Shown: positions 25,685-35,077, numbered from the stretch's first letter. The stretch is DNA of 64,000 nt from Mycobacterium scrofulaceum (GCF_002086735.1 NZ_MVIJ01000006.1:1-64000), one strand, 5' to 3'. The notes: generated from the sequence alone by a model not told the origin. A program made the numbers and translations.

Positions 25685-27273
25685 TTCTGGCTACCTCCCC
25701 CCGCAGCGCCGCTGCCTCCGGATCCACCCGGGTTGATGAAGGGCGCCGGCAGTTGCTCGCCGGGTCCCGGTGGTGCCGCCGGTCCCGGCGGGAAACCGGG
25801 CGCGAACGTCGACGGTGGCGGCGTCGGTCCGGCCGGCGCCAGGTTCTCGGTGCGCGCGCCGGGCGGTGCCTGCGCCGGCAGGGGCACGGGTGTGCCCGGC
25901 ACGTCCGGCGGCGGGTCGCCCGGACGCCCGGCGATCGGGATGCCCGGCGTCGGGGGCAGGCCGTTGGGGTTGGGCGGCGAGGTCATCACGTCGACGGGCG
26001 CGGGGAAGCCCGGGCCGCCGAACGGTCCGGCGCCCCCGCCGGCGCACGGCAGCGGGTTCCCCGGGCGCGGCAGCCCCTCGTCGCCGACGGTGACGTTGCC
26101 GCCCGGGTTGGCGGGCGTGTAGGAGCAGGGCGATCCCGGCGGGACGGCCGGCCCCGGGTGCTCGGGCGTGCCCTCCAGCACCGGGGGCGCCGGCGGCGGC
26201 GCACCGTTGGGGAAGCGGGTGCCGTTGGGGTCGGGCCAGCGGAATTCGGGCAGCCCGGCGCTGCGCCAGAAGTTCTCCGGGTCGATGCCGCGCTTCTTGA
26301 AGGCGGCGTCCACCCACGGCTGAATGATCTGGTAGAGCGCGAGGTTGTGCAGCACGACCTTGAAGAACGGCCCCGACGCGATGGCCTCGTTCAAGGACGG
26401 CAGGAACTTACCGACCTCGGTCAGCCCCGCGGCGACGTCGTCTTTGCGCTCCTTCAGGATGTCGCTGACCTGGCGCAGCTGCTCGAGCACGTGGTTCAGG
26501 TTCGGGTTGTCGTTGATGAAGCCCTTGACCTGTTCGGAGAAGGCGGCGACGTTGGCCAGCAACGCGTTGATGGCCTGGCCGCGTTCGTTGAAGGCGGCCA
26601 GCAGTGTCTTCGTGTTGACCAGCAGGCGGTCGATCTGTTCGCTGCGGTCACCGAGGACGCTGGCCACCTGGTTGGCCTGGGCGAGCAGATGCTTGACCTG
26701 CTCGTCGCGCTTTCCGATCGTGTCGGAGAATTTCGCCACGCCGTCGAGCGCCGCGCTCAGGTGCGGGTAGGTCTGGTCGATGGTCTGCGACAACACGTGC
26801 AGCGATTCCTTGACCGTGTCGATGTTCCAGCCCTGCGCGGCCTTCGTGACGTCGAAGAAGGCGTCGTAGATCTGGTAGGGGGTCGTGCTCTGCCCGATCG
26901 GCAGCGTCGCCCCGGGCCGCAGCGGCTGGGCCCCCTTCGCCTCGACGTCCAGGATTTTCTTCCCCAGGATGGTGTCGGTCTTGATCGCCAGCCGGCTCTC
27001 GGTGCCGATGCTGGCGGTGCCGATCGAGAACTTCAGCCGAATGTGGTCGCCGTCGATCTCGAGGCCCTCGACCTTGCCGACGTCGACGCCGGCGATGCGC
27101 ACCTTGTCGCCCGAGTTGATGCCCCCGGTGTCGGTGAACTGCCCGTAATAACTGGGCTTGGCGAAGATCATCGGGACGCTGGTGAAGCTCTGGCCGACCC
27201 CGATGACGAGCACCGTCACCAGGATGCCCATGAGGCCGATGCGAACCCGGTTGGGCGGTTCCAGTGTTCTCAT
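25681..27273 (-). CDS. mce1C: Mce1C, mce1 transporter subunit
   Basis: Mce1C is 530 residues (515 in H37Rv). It has a single N-terminal helix (IGLMGILVTVLVIGVGQSF), an Mce domain (GGINSGDKVRIAGVDVGKVE) and helical repeats around residues 150-300. A long Pro/Gly-rich C-terminus (PPPAPPVLEGTPEHPGPAVP) follows. ATG 27273 forms an ATGA overlap with the mce1B stop and is preferred over an ATG four codons upstream. The proline-rich tails of Mce1C, D and F probably reach along or beyond the periplasmic barrel; that is inference. Confidence 0.95.
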   Translation of the reverse strand: MRTLEPPNRVRIGLMGILVTVLVIGVGQSFTSVPMIFAKPSYYGQFTDTGGINSGDKVRIAGVDVGKVEGLEIDGDHIRLKFSIGTASIGTESRLAIKTDTILGKKILDVEAKGAQPLRPGATLPIGQSTTPYQIYDAFFDVTKAAQGWNIDTVKESLHVLSQTIDQTYPHLSAALDGVAKFSDTIGKRDEQVKHLLAQANQVASVLGDRSEQIDRLLVNTKTLLAAFNERGQAINALLANVAAFSEQVKGFINDNPNLNHVLEQLRQVSDILKERKDDVAAGLTEVGKFLPSLNEAIASGPFFKVVLHNLALYQIIQPWVDAAFKKRGIDPENFWRSAGLPEFRWPDPNGTRFPNGAPPPAPPVLEGTPEHPGPAVPPGSPCSYTPANPGGNVTVGDEGLPRPGNPLPCAGGGAGPFGGPGFPAPVDVMTSPPNPNGLPPTPGIPIAGRPGDPPPDVPGTPVPLPAQAPPGARTENLAPAGPTPPPSTFAPGFPPGPAAPPGPGEQLPAPFINPGGSGGSGAAGGGSQN

Positions 27274-28310
27274 TGCGGCGTGCACCTACCCGTCGGCTGC
27301 TGGAAGAGCCGGACCGTGCGGACCGGGCCGCCGGCCTGCAACCCGTTGATCTTCAGCGTGATGTCGCAGGCGTAGAAGTTCACGAAGTCGCCGTAGGAGC
27401 CGATGGCGCGCCCGATCATGTTCAACGCGGTGGGCACCTTCTTGAGGTAGTCGTTGAGGCCATCGCGCTGGTCGATGAGCGGCTGCTGGATGGCGTCCAG
27501 GTAGTTGAGGGTCTTGTGCAGCAGGCCGCGGTCCTCGGCGAGCAGGTCGGCCACCGTCCCGGCGGCGTTGCTGATGTGCGCGGTCCCGCCCGCCAGCTGG
27601 TCGCCGTGGTCCTTCAACCCGGTGATGAGCACCTCGAGGTTGTTGACCGTCTGGTCGAACTGCTGCCGGTGGCGGACCGTGGTGTCCAGCACGATGTTCA
27701 GGTTCTTGATGACCTCGCCGATCGCCTGGTCGCGCTCACCGAGCTGCGTGGTCAGCTGCGCGGTCTGGTCGAGGATGTCGTTGATGGTGCCGCCCTGACC
27801 CTGGAACACGGTGATCAGGGAGGTCGCGATGGTGTTGACCTTCTGGGGGTCCAGCGCCCGGAACAGCGGTTTGAAGCCACCGATCAGGGCGTCGAGGTCG
27901 AGCGCCGGCGAGGTGCGCGACGCCGGGATGAAGCCGCCCGGCGGCAGGACGCGCTCGGCGCCCTCGCCCTCGCCGCGCTTGAGCTCGAGGTAGCGGTTGC
28001 CGATCAGGTCCAGGTAGCGGATCTGGGCGGTCGTCGACTGGTAGAGCGGCACCGAACGGTCGATGTTGAAATCCACCCGCGCCCGCTTGCCGCCGTCGAT
28101 CAGTTTCACCGCACTGACCTTGCCGATCTCCACGCCCGAGGCGCGGACGAACTGGCCGGCCCGCAGCCCGCTCACGTTGGTGAACTCGGCCGAGTATCCG
28201 TTCGTGCGGTCGAAGCGCATCTGACCGAACACGACGATGATCATCACGGTGAAGATCAACAGCACCAACGAGAAGATGCTGAGCCTGACGATGGTTCCGG
28301 TGATTTTCAT
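27270..28310 (-). CDS. mce1B: Mce1B, mce1 transporter subunit
   Basis: Mce1B has 346 residues, equal to the H37Rv protein. It has an N-terminal helix (IVRLSIFSLVLLIFTVMIIVV), an Mce domain (VSGLRAGQFVRASGVEIGKV) and the helical CUP1-type region with DQTAQLTTQLGERDQAIGEV. It lacks the proline-rich tail of C, D and F. ATG 28310 overlaps the mce1A stop by 4 bp and the gene's own stop overlaps mce1C by 4 bp, so subunit stoichiometry is probably set by coupled translation. It is a structural subunit of the Mce1 lipid importer. Confidence 0.96.
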   Translation of the reverse strand: MKITGTIVRLSIFSLVLLIFTVMIIVVFGQMRFDRTNGYSAEFTNVSGLRAGQFVRASGVEIGKVSAVKLIDGGKRARVDFNIDRSVPLYQSTTAQIRYLDLIGNRYLELKRGEGEGAERVLPPGGFIPASRTSPALDLDALIGGFKPLFRALDPQKVNTIATSLITVFQGQGGTINDILDQTAQLTTQLGERDQAIGEVIKNLNIVLDTTVRHRQQFDQTVNNLEVLITGLKDHGDQLAGGTAHISNAAGTVADLLAEDRGLLHKTLNYLDAIQQPLIDQRDGLNDYLKKVPTALNMIGRAIGSYGDFVNFYACDITLKINGLQAGGPVRTVRLFQQPTGRCTPQ

Positions 28311-29608
28311 GGGTTGATCGTGTTATCCCCTACTTGGCGGCCCCAGACGTACTCGATCGCGTACGGGGACCCGGTGTCCAGGTGGTTGTACGGTGCGAGG
28401 CTGTTGCCGCTGTCGATCACCAATTCGGGTGCGGGCCAGAGGTCGTGGGTGATCTGCTGCCAGCACCCGGGGGCACCTCCCGGCCCGCCGCGTGCGTTCA
28501 CCCGCGGCAGGTTCTCCGGGTAGGTGTACGGGTTCGGCGCCCCGCCGACGACCCCGGCCAGGCCCCCGACCAGGCTGGCGATGGTGACCACCGCCGATAC
28601 CGGGTTGGCCAGCAGGCCCAGCCCCGACAGCGCCTCGGTGTGGGCGTTCAGCGAGTAGCCGTTGCCACCCAGGAACGAAGAGGCCTTGGGCTCGATGTCG
28701 TGGTAGTTGCGCAGCGTGCAGAAGATCTCCGGGCTGTAGGTGTCCAGCAGCTGGGCCGAGGGCACCAGGTCCTGGGCGCCGCGCGCCAGGTACGGGCCGC
28801 CCTTGTTGAAGACGTCGGCGCCGGTGTTGCCGAACCCGGCCGCCGCCAACAACGCCTGGTCCAAATCCTTCTGCTGGGCGTTGATGGTGCGCGACGTGAT
28901 CACCGCGTTGTTCAGGAAGTCCAGCAGGTCGGGCGCCGCGTTGGCGTAGGTGTCGCCCAGCCCGGCCAGCAGCTGGATGTCGCGCCGCGCCTGCGGCATC
29001 TGCGGGTTGACGTCGTCGAGGATCGCGTTGGCGTTGACCACCGACTGGCCGAACTTGTCACCCAACCCGGTCAGCGCCTGGGCGGCCGCGCTCAGCGTCA
29101 GGTTCAGCTTGACCGGATCCACCTTCTGCGCGATCGAGGTGACGGTCTGGAACAGAGTGTTGATCTCGGTGGTCACCGACCGCGCGTCGATCACGGTGTG
29201 CGGGTTCAGCTTCTGCGGCGACGGGTTCTTCGGCGTCGTCAGCGACACGTACTTGCCGCCGAACACCGTGGTCGCCTTGATGTCGGCGTTGACGTTGGAC
29301 GGGATCAGCGACAGGTACCGCGGATAGACGTCCAGGGTGAACTTCGCCGCGGGCTTGCCGTCGCGCACGGTCTCCGAGATGTTGCCCACCCGGCCGATCT
29401 CCACGCCGTTGTAGGTGACCTTCGAACCCGGATCCATCACCAGCCCGGCCCGCGACGCCAGCATCGTCAACTTGGTCTTGGGGGTGAAGTCGCCGCGGAA
29501 CTGCCCGTAGACCAACACCAGGGCCACCAGGGCGATGATCAGCGCCGCGACGCCGGCCAGCTTGTACGGCGGCTTCCGGGGGGCGTTGACCTTCACTGGC
29601 GACGACAT
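28307..29608 (-). CDS. mce1A: Mce1A, mce1 transporter subunit
   Basis: Mce1A is 433 residues (454 in H37Rv; the central alanine-rich stretch is shorter here). The anchor helix (KLAGVAALIIALVALVLVYG) is followed by the Mce domain (GLVMDPGSKVTYNGVEIGRV). The family motif NVNADIKATTVFGGKYVSLT is intact. The end PYAIEYVWGRQVGDNTINP is nearly identical to the known protein. The M. tuberculosis protein is implicated in host-cell entry and in fatty acid import as part of the Mce1 complex. It starts 5 bp after yrbE1B and overlaps mce1B by 4 bp. Confidence 0.97.
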   Translation of the reverse strand: MSSPVKVNAPRKPPYKLAGVAALIIALVALVLVYGQFRGDFTPKTKLTMLASRAGLVMDPGSKVTYNGVEIGRVGNISETVRDGKPAAKFTLDVYPRYLSLIPSNVNADIKATTVFGGKYVSLTTPKNPSPQKLNPHTVIDARSVTTEINTLFQTVTSIAQKVDPVKLNLTLSAAAQALTGLGDKFGQSVVNANAILDDVNPQMPQARRDIQLLAGLGDTYANAAPDLLDFLNNAVITSRTINAQQKDLDQALLAAAGFGNTGADVFNKGGPYLARGAQDLVPSAQLLDTYSPEIFCTLRNYHDIEPKASSFLGGNGYSLNAHTEALSGLGLLANPVSAVVTIASLVGGLAGVVGGAPNPYTYPENLPRVNARGGPGGAPGCWQQITHDLWPAPELVIDSGNSLAPYNHLDTGSPYAIEYVWGRQVGDNTINP

Positions 29609-29613
29609 GGCGG

Positions 29614-30483
29614 CTACACCGTGAGCGCGAAGTTGGGGTTGACGCCATAGAGCGCCAACGCGGCGGCCAGAACGACGACCTGCACCGACACCAGCGAGAA
29701 CCGCATGGATCGGCCGACGGCCTCACCGACGCCGACGGGTCCGCCGCCGGCGTTGTATCCGTAGAAGCAGTGGGTGATCATGACGACCGCCGTGATGATG
29801 ATGGCCTCGAGGAATGACCAGAACACGTCGTCGGGCCGCAGGAATGTGCGGAAGTAGTGCTCGTAGGTGCCGTTGGACTGCCCGTAGAGCACCGTGGTGG
29901 TGATCTGCGGGGACAGGAACGACATGATCATGGCCAGCGCGTAGAGCGGGATGATGACGACCAGGCCGGCCATGATCCGGGTGGTCGCCAGGAACGAAAT
30001 CGACTTGATGCCCATGACTTCCAGGGCGTCGATCTCCTCGCTGATGCGCATGGCGCCCAGCTCGGCCGTGGCGCCGGCGCCGACGGTGGCGGCCATCGCG
30101 ATGCCGGTGACCACCGGGGCGGCGATGCGCACGTTGATCAGTGCGGCGAAGAAGCCGGTGAACGCCTCGACGCCGATGTTGCCCAGCGAGGCGAAACCCT
30201 GGATGGCGACCAGCGAGCTACCCGAGAGGGTCACGAAGCCGACGATCGCGACGGTGCCGCCGATGACGGCCATGGCGCCGGTGCCCATGCCGATCTGGGC
30301 GATCAGCCGCAGGGTTTCCTTGCGGTAGTTGCGCAGCGCGTGCGGGATGTGGCCGAGGGCCACGGCTCCGAACCAGGCCATCTGGCCGATGTCGTCCAGG
30401 CCCCGGCCGGCGGCACCGCCGTAGCGGTTGAGGTTCTCGACTGCCCGGGGGAACCGGGCGCGCAATACGGCGGCTGTCGACAT
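29614..30483 (-). CDS. yrbE1B: YrbE1B, MlaE-type permease of the mce1 transporter
   Basis: YrbE1B is a 289-residue MlaE-family ABC permease (289 in H37Rv). With YrbE1A it forms the inner-membrane channel of the Mce1 importer, powered by an MceG-type ATPase encoded elsewhere. It has about five helices and the conserved region MRISEEIDALEVMGIKSISF, including the EExxALxxMG pattern thought to contact the ATPase. Only one base separates it from yrbE1A, and mce1A follows 5 bp later. The N-terminus carries an amphipathic arm typical of the family. Confidence 0.96.
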   Translation of the reverse strand: MSTAAVLRARFPRAVENLNRYGGAAGRGLDDIGQMAWFGAVALGHIPHALRNYRKETLRLIAQIGMGTGAMAVIGGTVAIVGFVTLSGSSLVAIQGFASLGNIGVEAFTGFFAALINVRIAAPVVTGIAMAATVGAGATAELGAMRISEEIDALEVMGIKSISFLATTRIMAGLVVIIPLYALAMIMSFLSPQITTTVLYGQSNGTYEHYFRTFLRPDDVFWSFLEAIIITAVVMITHCFYGYNAGGGPVGVGEAVGRSMRFSLVSVQVVVLAAALALYGVNPNFALTV

Positions 30484-30484
30484 G

Positions 30485-31300
30485 TCAGTGGCCCGTTCCG
30501 AATCGCACGCCGATGGTGGTCAGGACGACGTTGACCGCGTATAGCGCGACGACGCAGAGCACGACCGTCTCGTTGACGGCGGTGCCCAGCCCCTTGGAGC
30601 CGCCGCGCACGGTCAGCCCGCGGTAGCAGCCGACCAATCCGGCGATGAGGCCGAACGTCGCGGCCTTGACGGTGGCGATGACCACTTCGGGCAGGCCGGT
30701 GATCGTGGTCAGGGTCGCCAGGTAGGCGCCGCCGGAGACGTTTTGCAGGTAGACGCCGAACAGGTAGCCGCCGACCAGGCCGACGGTGATCACCAGGCCG
30801 TTGAGCAGGGTGGCGACCAGGGTCGCGGCGATCACTCGCGGCACGACCAGCCGGTGGATCGGGTCGATGCCGAGCACCTCCATCGCGTCGATCTCCTCGC
30901 GGATGGTGCGCGCGCCCAGGTCGGCGCAGATGGCCGTCGACCCGGCGCCGGCCACCACCAGCACCGTGGTCAGCGGCCCCAGCTGCGTGACCGCGCCGAT
31001 GGCCGCGCCCGCGCCGGACAGGTCGGCGGCTCCGAACTGGGCCAACAGCACGTTGAGGGTGAAGATCAACAGGACGGTCAGCGGGATCGACACCATGATG
31101 GTCGGCAGGAAGGCCACCCGCATGATGAACCAGCACTGCAGGACGAACTCGCGCCATTGGAACGGCCAGCGGAACAGCGCCCTTCCGGTCAGCACGCACA
31201 TCCGGAAGAAGCCCCCGATGACCGTCAGGGGTGTCTGCAGCTGATCGCGCAGATAACCGACCAGGTAGGGGCCCTGTCGACTCGTCGACGTTGACGTCAC
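30485..31300 (-). CDS. yrbE1A: YrbE1A, MlaE-type permease of the mce1 transporter
   Basis: YrbE1A is a 271-residue MlaE-family permease, partner of YrbE1B. The ATPase-contact motif is present as TIREEIDAMEVLGIDPIHRL, with hydrophobic helices on both sides. The GTG at 31300 has a strong GGAGGGGG five bases upstream. It follows fadD5 on the same strand after a 248-bp gap. That gap could hold an internal promoter for the transporter genes, so that acyl-CoA synthetase and transporter are partly separable. Confidence 0.95.
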   Translation of the reverse strand: MTSTSTSRQGPYLVGYLRDQLQTPLTVIGGFFRMCVLTGRALFRWPFQWREFVLQCWFIMRVAFLPTIMVSIPLTVLLIFTLNVLLAQFGAADLSGAGAAIGAVTQLGPLTTVLVVAGAGSTAICADLGARTIREEIDAMEVLGIDPIHRLVVPRVIAATLVATLLNGLVITVGLVGGYLFGVYLQNVSGGAYLATLTTITGLPEVVIATVKAATFGLIAGLVGCYRGLTVRGGSKGLGTAVNETVVLCVVALYAVNVVLTTIGVRFGTGH

Positions 31301-31548
31301 CGCTGCCCCCTCCAGCTGATAGCGCGTGCCTGCCGGCGCCGCGACGGATCGTGTAGCACGCCTCGCCCCCTGCCAGCTAGGCGGCCGGGAGCGCCCCCGC
31401 CTCGCCCCGACCCAACGTGTGTGACCATCGGCTCCCTACTGGCAAGTAGTAACGGAGACCACAGGAATGTACCCGATGGCCATGCACGTGTGAACTGCAT
31501 CTGCACAATTAACCCTTCGTCAACAGCGGGCAAACGTTACAGCTTCCG
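31301..31548. promoter_or_regulatory. fadD5-yrbE1A intergenic region
   Basis: This 248-bp stretch contains no gene. The half nearer fadD5 (about 31440-31548) is noticeably richer in A and T than its surroundings, while the half nearer yrbE1A is GC-rich. No clear operator or hairpin was found. It is a reasonable site for an internal mce1 promoter, but no consensus box can be defended. Confidence 0.35.
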
Positions 31549-33195
31549 TCAGCCTTCCTCTCTGATTGTGAATTCCGTTGCCGTGGAATGACTTTCGTCG
31601 ATACTCGCGGTCCCGTAACGGATCCGCAGCTCAGTCTTGAGCACCTTTCCGGCGGGGTTGCGCGGCAGCGCGTCCACGATCTCGAGCGCCTTGGGATGCT
31701 TGTACCGCGCCAGCCGCTCGGTCAGGAATTCGTCCAACTCCTCGAGCAGCAGCTGCTCCCCGGCGACGGCCGCGACCGCGATCGGCACCTCGCCCCATTT
31801 GTGGTGGGGGCGCCCGATCACCGCGACCTCGACGATGCTGGGATGGCTGGCCAGCACGTTTTCCACCTCGGCGCAGTAGATGTTCTCGCCGCCCGAGATG
31901 ATCATGTCCTTCTTGCGGTCCACCACCCAGACGTAACCGTCGGCGTCCATTCGGACGAGATCACCGGAGTGGAACCAGCCGCCCGCGAACGCTTCCGCGG
32001 TGGCCTCCGGGTTGTTCCAGTAGCCGCTCATCAAAGTCGGTGCGCGATAGACGATTTCGCCGACCTCGCCGACCGGCACGTCGTTCATGTTTTCGTCGAC
32101 CACGCGGGCGGCGACGGTCGGGATCACCTTGCCGACCGAGCCGCGTTTGCGGATCGCGTCCTCGCCCAGCAGCATGCAGGTGACCGGCGACATCTCGGTC
32201 TGCCCGAATGCGGCCAGGATCTGGGCGCCGGGGAAGTTCGCCGACATCTCCCGCAGCAGCGCGTCCGGCGCCGGTGCGGCTCCCCAGGAGATGACCCGCA
32301 ACCTGAGGTCGCGGGGCCGTGCCCGCTGCTCGGCGCAGACCGCCTGCCACTGCGCGGGCACGAGGAAGATCCCGGTCACCTTCTCTTCGGCCAGCACGTC
32401 GAGCAGTTGCCCCGGCTCGAACGCGCCGAGCGGGTAGATCACCGTGGGGGTGCCCAGCAGCATCCCGGTCAGCATGTTGCCGATGCCGGCGATGTGGAAG
32501 AAGGGGACGCCGATGAAGCCGACGTCGCTGTTGATGTCGGCGCCGTTGGTGTACAGCCCCGTCATGGTCTGGCCGGTCAGGTTGGTGTGGGTCAGCACCG
32601 CGCCCTTCGGGCGGCCGGTGGTGCCCGAGGTGTACATGATCAACGCCGGCGAGTCGTTCGGGATGTCGACGGGCTCATGCGACGCCCCGCGTTCTTCGAT
32701 CAGATCCTCGTAGCCGAGCGCGCTGTCGTCGCCCGCGCCGCCGGCCACGATGACGGTGGCAAGCAGCGGCTCGACGTCACGGACCCCATTTGCCACCGGG
32801 GCCAGCACCGATTCGGTGATCAGCACGCGGGCTTCGCAATCCTGGACCAGAAAGGCGATTTCAGCGGCGGTGAGCCGGAAGTTCAGCGGTACGGCGATGC
32901 CGCCGAGCATGTTGACCGCCAGCACCGACTCGACGAATTCGGTGCGGTTGAGCATCAAGACCATGACCCGGTCGCCGAAGCCGACTCCGCGACGGCTCAA
33001 CGCGTCGGCCAACGCCGCCACCCGGCGCCGCAGCTCGCCCCACGTCACGGTCTTGCCGAGAAACCGCAGCGCCGTCGCGCCCGGCTGCATCAGGGCGTGC
33101 CGTTCGAGCTGGTTCACCCAGTTCTGCCGCCGGGCCAGGTACGGCTGGTCGGTCTGCTGTGTCAGATGGCTCGCCAATTGCGCGGTCAACCCCAC
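31549..33195 (-). CDS. fadD5: Fatty-acid-CoA ligase FadD5
   Basis: FadD5 is a 548-residue acyl-CoA synthetase of the ANL superfamily. It activates fatty acids, as expected for lipids imported by Mce1. The AMP-binding P-loop is at 188-198 (YTSGTTGRPKG). The hinge and C-terminal motifs GWFHSGDLVRMDADGYVWVV, DRKKDMIISGGENI and PRNPAGKVLKTEL are intact, so it should be active. GTG 33195 is listed, but TTG 33189 (MTAQLASHL) matches the H37Rv N-terminus and may be the real start. It is divergent from mce1R and is the first gene of the mce1 operon. Confidence 0.95.
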   Translation of the reverse strand: MGLTAQLASHLTQQTDQPYLARRQNWVNQLERHALMQPGATALRFLGKTVTWGELRRRVAALADALSRRGVGFGDRVMVLMLNRTEFVESVLAVNMLGGIAVPLNFRLTAAEIAFLVQDCEARVLITESVLAPVANGVRDVEPLLATVIVAGGAGDDSALGYEDLIEERGASHEPVDIPNDSPALIMYTSGTTGRPKGAVLTHTNLTGQTMTGLYTNGADINSDVGFIGVPFFHIAGIGNMLTGMLLGTPTVIYPLGAFEPGQLLDVLAEEKVTGIFLVPAQWQAVCAEQRARPRDLRLRVISWGAAPAPDALLREMSANFPGAQILAAFGQTEMSPVTCMLLGEDAIRKRGSVGKVIPTVAARVVDENMNDVPVGEVGEIVYRAPTLMSGYWNNPEATAEAFAGGWFHSGDLVRMDADGYVWVVDRKKDMIISGGENIYCAEVENVLASHPSIVEVAVIGRPHHKWGEVPIAVAAVAGEQLLLEELDEFLTERLARYKHPKALEIVDALPRNPAGKVLKTELRIRYGTASIDESHSTATEFTIREEG

Positions 33196-33351
33196 CCTTT
33201 CCCTTCACTCCCGCACCGCTTGCGCCAGGTTGATATTTGATAAAACATGGTGTTGTCTGGGTCACATTATGGCTTTAGAGCCCTGCTGACAAGCCCCGAC
33301 AAAAGTTTCAAACCAACCTCCCTAACGCCAACGAAAGCCCTGGCAGCCCCC
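33196..33351. promoter_or_regulatory. Divergent mce1R / fadD5 control region
   Basis: This 156-bp region separates the mce1 operon from its GntR regulator. It holds an AT-rich core around 33228-33249 (GATATTTGATAAAACATGG). The M. tuberculosis regulator controls mce1 from the equivalent position. No clear palindrome could be assigned as the operator by eye. Confidence 0.5.
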
Positions 33352-34044
33352 GTGAACGCACCGATATCCGCGCGACTGAGGAGCCGACGGCCACTGCGCC
33401 GGGCGCAGTTGTCCGACGAGGTCGCGGGCCATCTGCGGGCGGCGATCATGTCCGGGGCCTTGCGGCCGGGGACGTTCATCCGCCTCGACGAGACCGCGGC
33501 CGAGCTGGGCGTCAGCGTCACTCCGGTGCGGGAAGCCCTGCTGAAGCTGCGCGGTGAGGGCATGGTGCAGCTCGAACCGCACCGCGGCCACGTGGTGCTG
33601 CCGTTGACGCGGCAAGACGTCGAGGACATCTTCTGGTTGCAGGCCACCATCGCCAGGGAGTTGGCCGCCGCCGCCACCGACCACATCACCGACGCCCAGA
33701 TCGACGAGCTCGAGCGCATCAACGAGACGCTCGCCGCGGCCGTCGGATCCGGCGACGCCGAGACCATCGCGGGCATCGAGTTCGCGTTCCACCGGGTCTT
33801 CAACCAAGCCAGCGGTCGGATCAAACTGGCCTGGTTCCTGCTCAACGCCGCGCGGTACATGCCGGTGCTGGTGTACGCCGCCGATCCGCGGTGGGGCACG
33901 GCCGCCGTCGAGAATCACCGCCAGTTGATCGGGGCGCTGCGAAGGCGCGACGCCGCCGCAGTGATCGAACACACCGTGTGGCAGTTCACCGACGCGGCGG
34001 CCCGGCTGACCGAGATGCGGGACCGCACGGGCATCTTCGACTAA
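33352..34044 (+). CDS. mce1R: GntR-family (FadR-type) regulator Mce1R
   Basis: Mce1R represses the mce1 operon. From GTG 33352 it has 230 residues: an N-terminal winged helix (RRAQLSDEVAGHLRAAIMSG, then ETAAELGVSVTPVREALLKL) and a C-terminal FCD-type all-helical domain. The latter carries likely metal or ligand residues (His in FAFHRVFNQ, His in AVENHRQL, His in VIEHTVW). The frame is open to ATG 33247, but the extra residues are not seen in orthologs. It is divergent from fadD5 and converges by 4 bp with the next gene. A fatty-acid or acyl-CoA signal is plausible from family knowledge. Confidence 0.93.
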   Translation: MNAPISARLRSRRPLRRAQLSDEVAGHLRAAIMSGALRPGTFIRLDETAAELGVSVTPVREALLKLRGEGMVQLEPHRGHVVLPLTRQDVEDIFWLQATIARELAAAATDHITDAQIDELERINETLAAAVGSGDAETIAGIEFAFHRVFNQASGRIKLAWFLLNAARYMPVLVYAADPRWGTAAVENHRQLIGALRRRDAAAVIEHTVWQFTDAAARLTEMRDRTGIFD

Positions 34045-34478
34045 CCGGTCAGCTGTTCGGCGCGCTGCTTGAGTTTTTCGGCGAGGTGGTCCAGGACGTT
34101 GTTGAGGAGCTGTTTGACCATCGGCGCCGGGACCGGCATCGAGGTCTCGACGTCGAGATCCACGGTCAGCAGGCTCGACGGGCCCATCTCCACCACGCTG
34201 AACAACTGCTCCTGCTTGGTGAACAGGTCGCCCTGCTGCAGGACGGTCTGAATCTGGTTCTCGCCCGGGTAGTAGACGGCCTGGATGAATACGCCCTGCA
34301 TGCCCTGGTAGTCGGTGTCGAGCCGCAGCTGGCTGGGCCGGCCGTCGTCGTAGCGGGCGAGCACCCAGAGGCCCTTGACCTCCTCGTTCCACTGCGGATA
34401 GGCCTCGAAGTCGGCGACGATCGACATGATCGTGGCCGCGTCGGCGCTGACCTCGACGGTCTTGCTCATGACGGGCAT
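34041..34478 (-). CDS. TB18.5: SRPBCC-fold protein TB18.5 (Rv0164-like)
   Basis: This 145-residue protein has a polyketide-cyclase/START-like SRPBCC fold. It opens with KTVEVSADAATIMSIVADFE and carries the typical YPQWNEEVKGLWVL segment. It ends in a long C-terminal helix (MVKQLLNNVLDHLAEKLKQR). The fold makes a hydrophobic ligand pocket; the ligand is not known. The H37Rv ortholog TB18.5 is a known T-cell antigen with a somewhat longer N-terminus. ATG 34469 is an alternative start. It converges with mce1R by a 4-bp overlap. Confidence 0.92.
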   Translation of the reverse strand: MPVMSKTVEVSADAATIMSIVADFEAYPQWNEEVKGLWVLARYDDGRPSQLRLDTDYQGMQGVFIQAVYYPGENQIQTVLQQGDLFTKQEQLFSVVEMGPSSLLTVDLDVETSMPVPAPMVKQLLNNVLDHLAEKLKQRAEQLTG

Positions 34479-34571
34479 TGGCGAAGCATAGCCGGGCCGG
34501 CGGCGCGCTCCGGCGGCGCAGCCCGGCTCACTCGTCGTCGCGAAAGTCCCGGTGCGCCGGGCGTTCTGGAT

Positions 34572-35063
34572 CTACCGGTCCACCCTCGCCGTGGACAGCA
34601 GCGCGCGGATGGCGGCGGGAATCTCGACCGGCTTGCGGCTGCTTCGATCGACGTAGACGTGCACCCAGTGACCCAGCGCGGTGACTGGCTGGGCCCGCTC
34701 CCCCGGCGCCGCCCGGAACACGCCGAGCCGGTAGGTGACGCTGCTGCGGCCCAGCCGGGTCACCGCCACGCCCACGACGAGGCCCTCGGGGAAGTGCAGT
34801 TCCGAGAAGTACCGGCACCCCGACTCGGCGACGATGCCCAGGGCGGGGGTGGTGAGCGGGTCCAGCCCGGTGGTGGTGTTGATCCAGGCGTTGATGGCGG
34901 TGTCGAACAGTTGGTAGTACACCGCATTGTTCAGGTGGCCGAACATGTCGTTGTCGGCCCACCGGGTCCCCACCGGCCACAGCACCGGAAAGTCGTCGCT
35001 GGTGAGCCCGTCCGGTGCTCCCGGAACCACGGGAGCCGGCGAAACCGGGGGTTCGGAAGCCAT
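34572..35063 (-). CDS. Hotdog-fold acyl-CoA thioesterase (Rv0163-like)
   Basis: This 163-residue 4HBT-type thioesterase is predicted to hydrolyse acyl-CoA. The family signature is clear in RWADNDMFGHLNNAVYYQLF, including the catalytic Asp and the HLNN turn. The YRLGVFRAAPGERAQPVTAL strand pair follows. ATG 35063 gives the best fit; the region upstream is already the divergent adhE1 promoter. Only 14 bp separate its start codon from that of adhE1. It lies 93 bp upstream of the TB18.5 gene on the same strand. Confidence 0.9.
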   Translation of the reverse strand: MASEPPVSPAPVVPGAPDGLTSDDFPVLWPVGTRWADNDMFGHLNNAVYYQLFDTAINAWINTTTGLDPLTTPALGIVAESGCRYFSELHFPEGLVVGVAVTRLGRSSVTYRLGVFRAAPGERAQPVTALGHWVHVYVDRSSRKPVEIPAAIRALLSTARVDR

Positions 35064-35077
35064 GGTTGTATTCCAAC

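Noticed and set aside
25753-27375. 540-codon + strand open frame opposite mce1C
   Set aside because: Antisense shadow of mce1C; translation is Arg/Gly/Asp-rich and matches no domain.
31588-33240. 550-codon + strand open frame opposite fadD5
   Set aside because: Antisense shadow of a gene with all acyl-CoA synthetase motifs intact.
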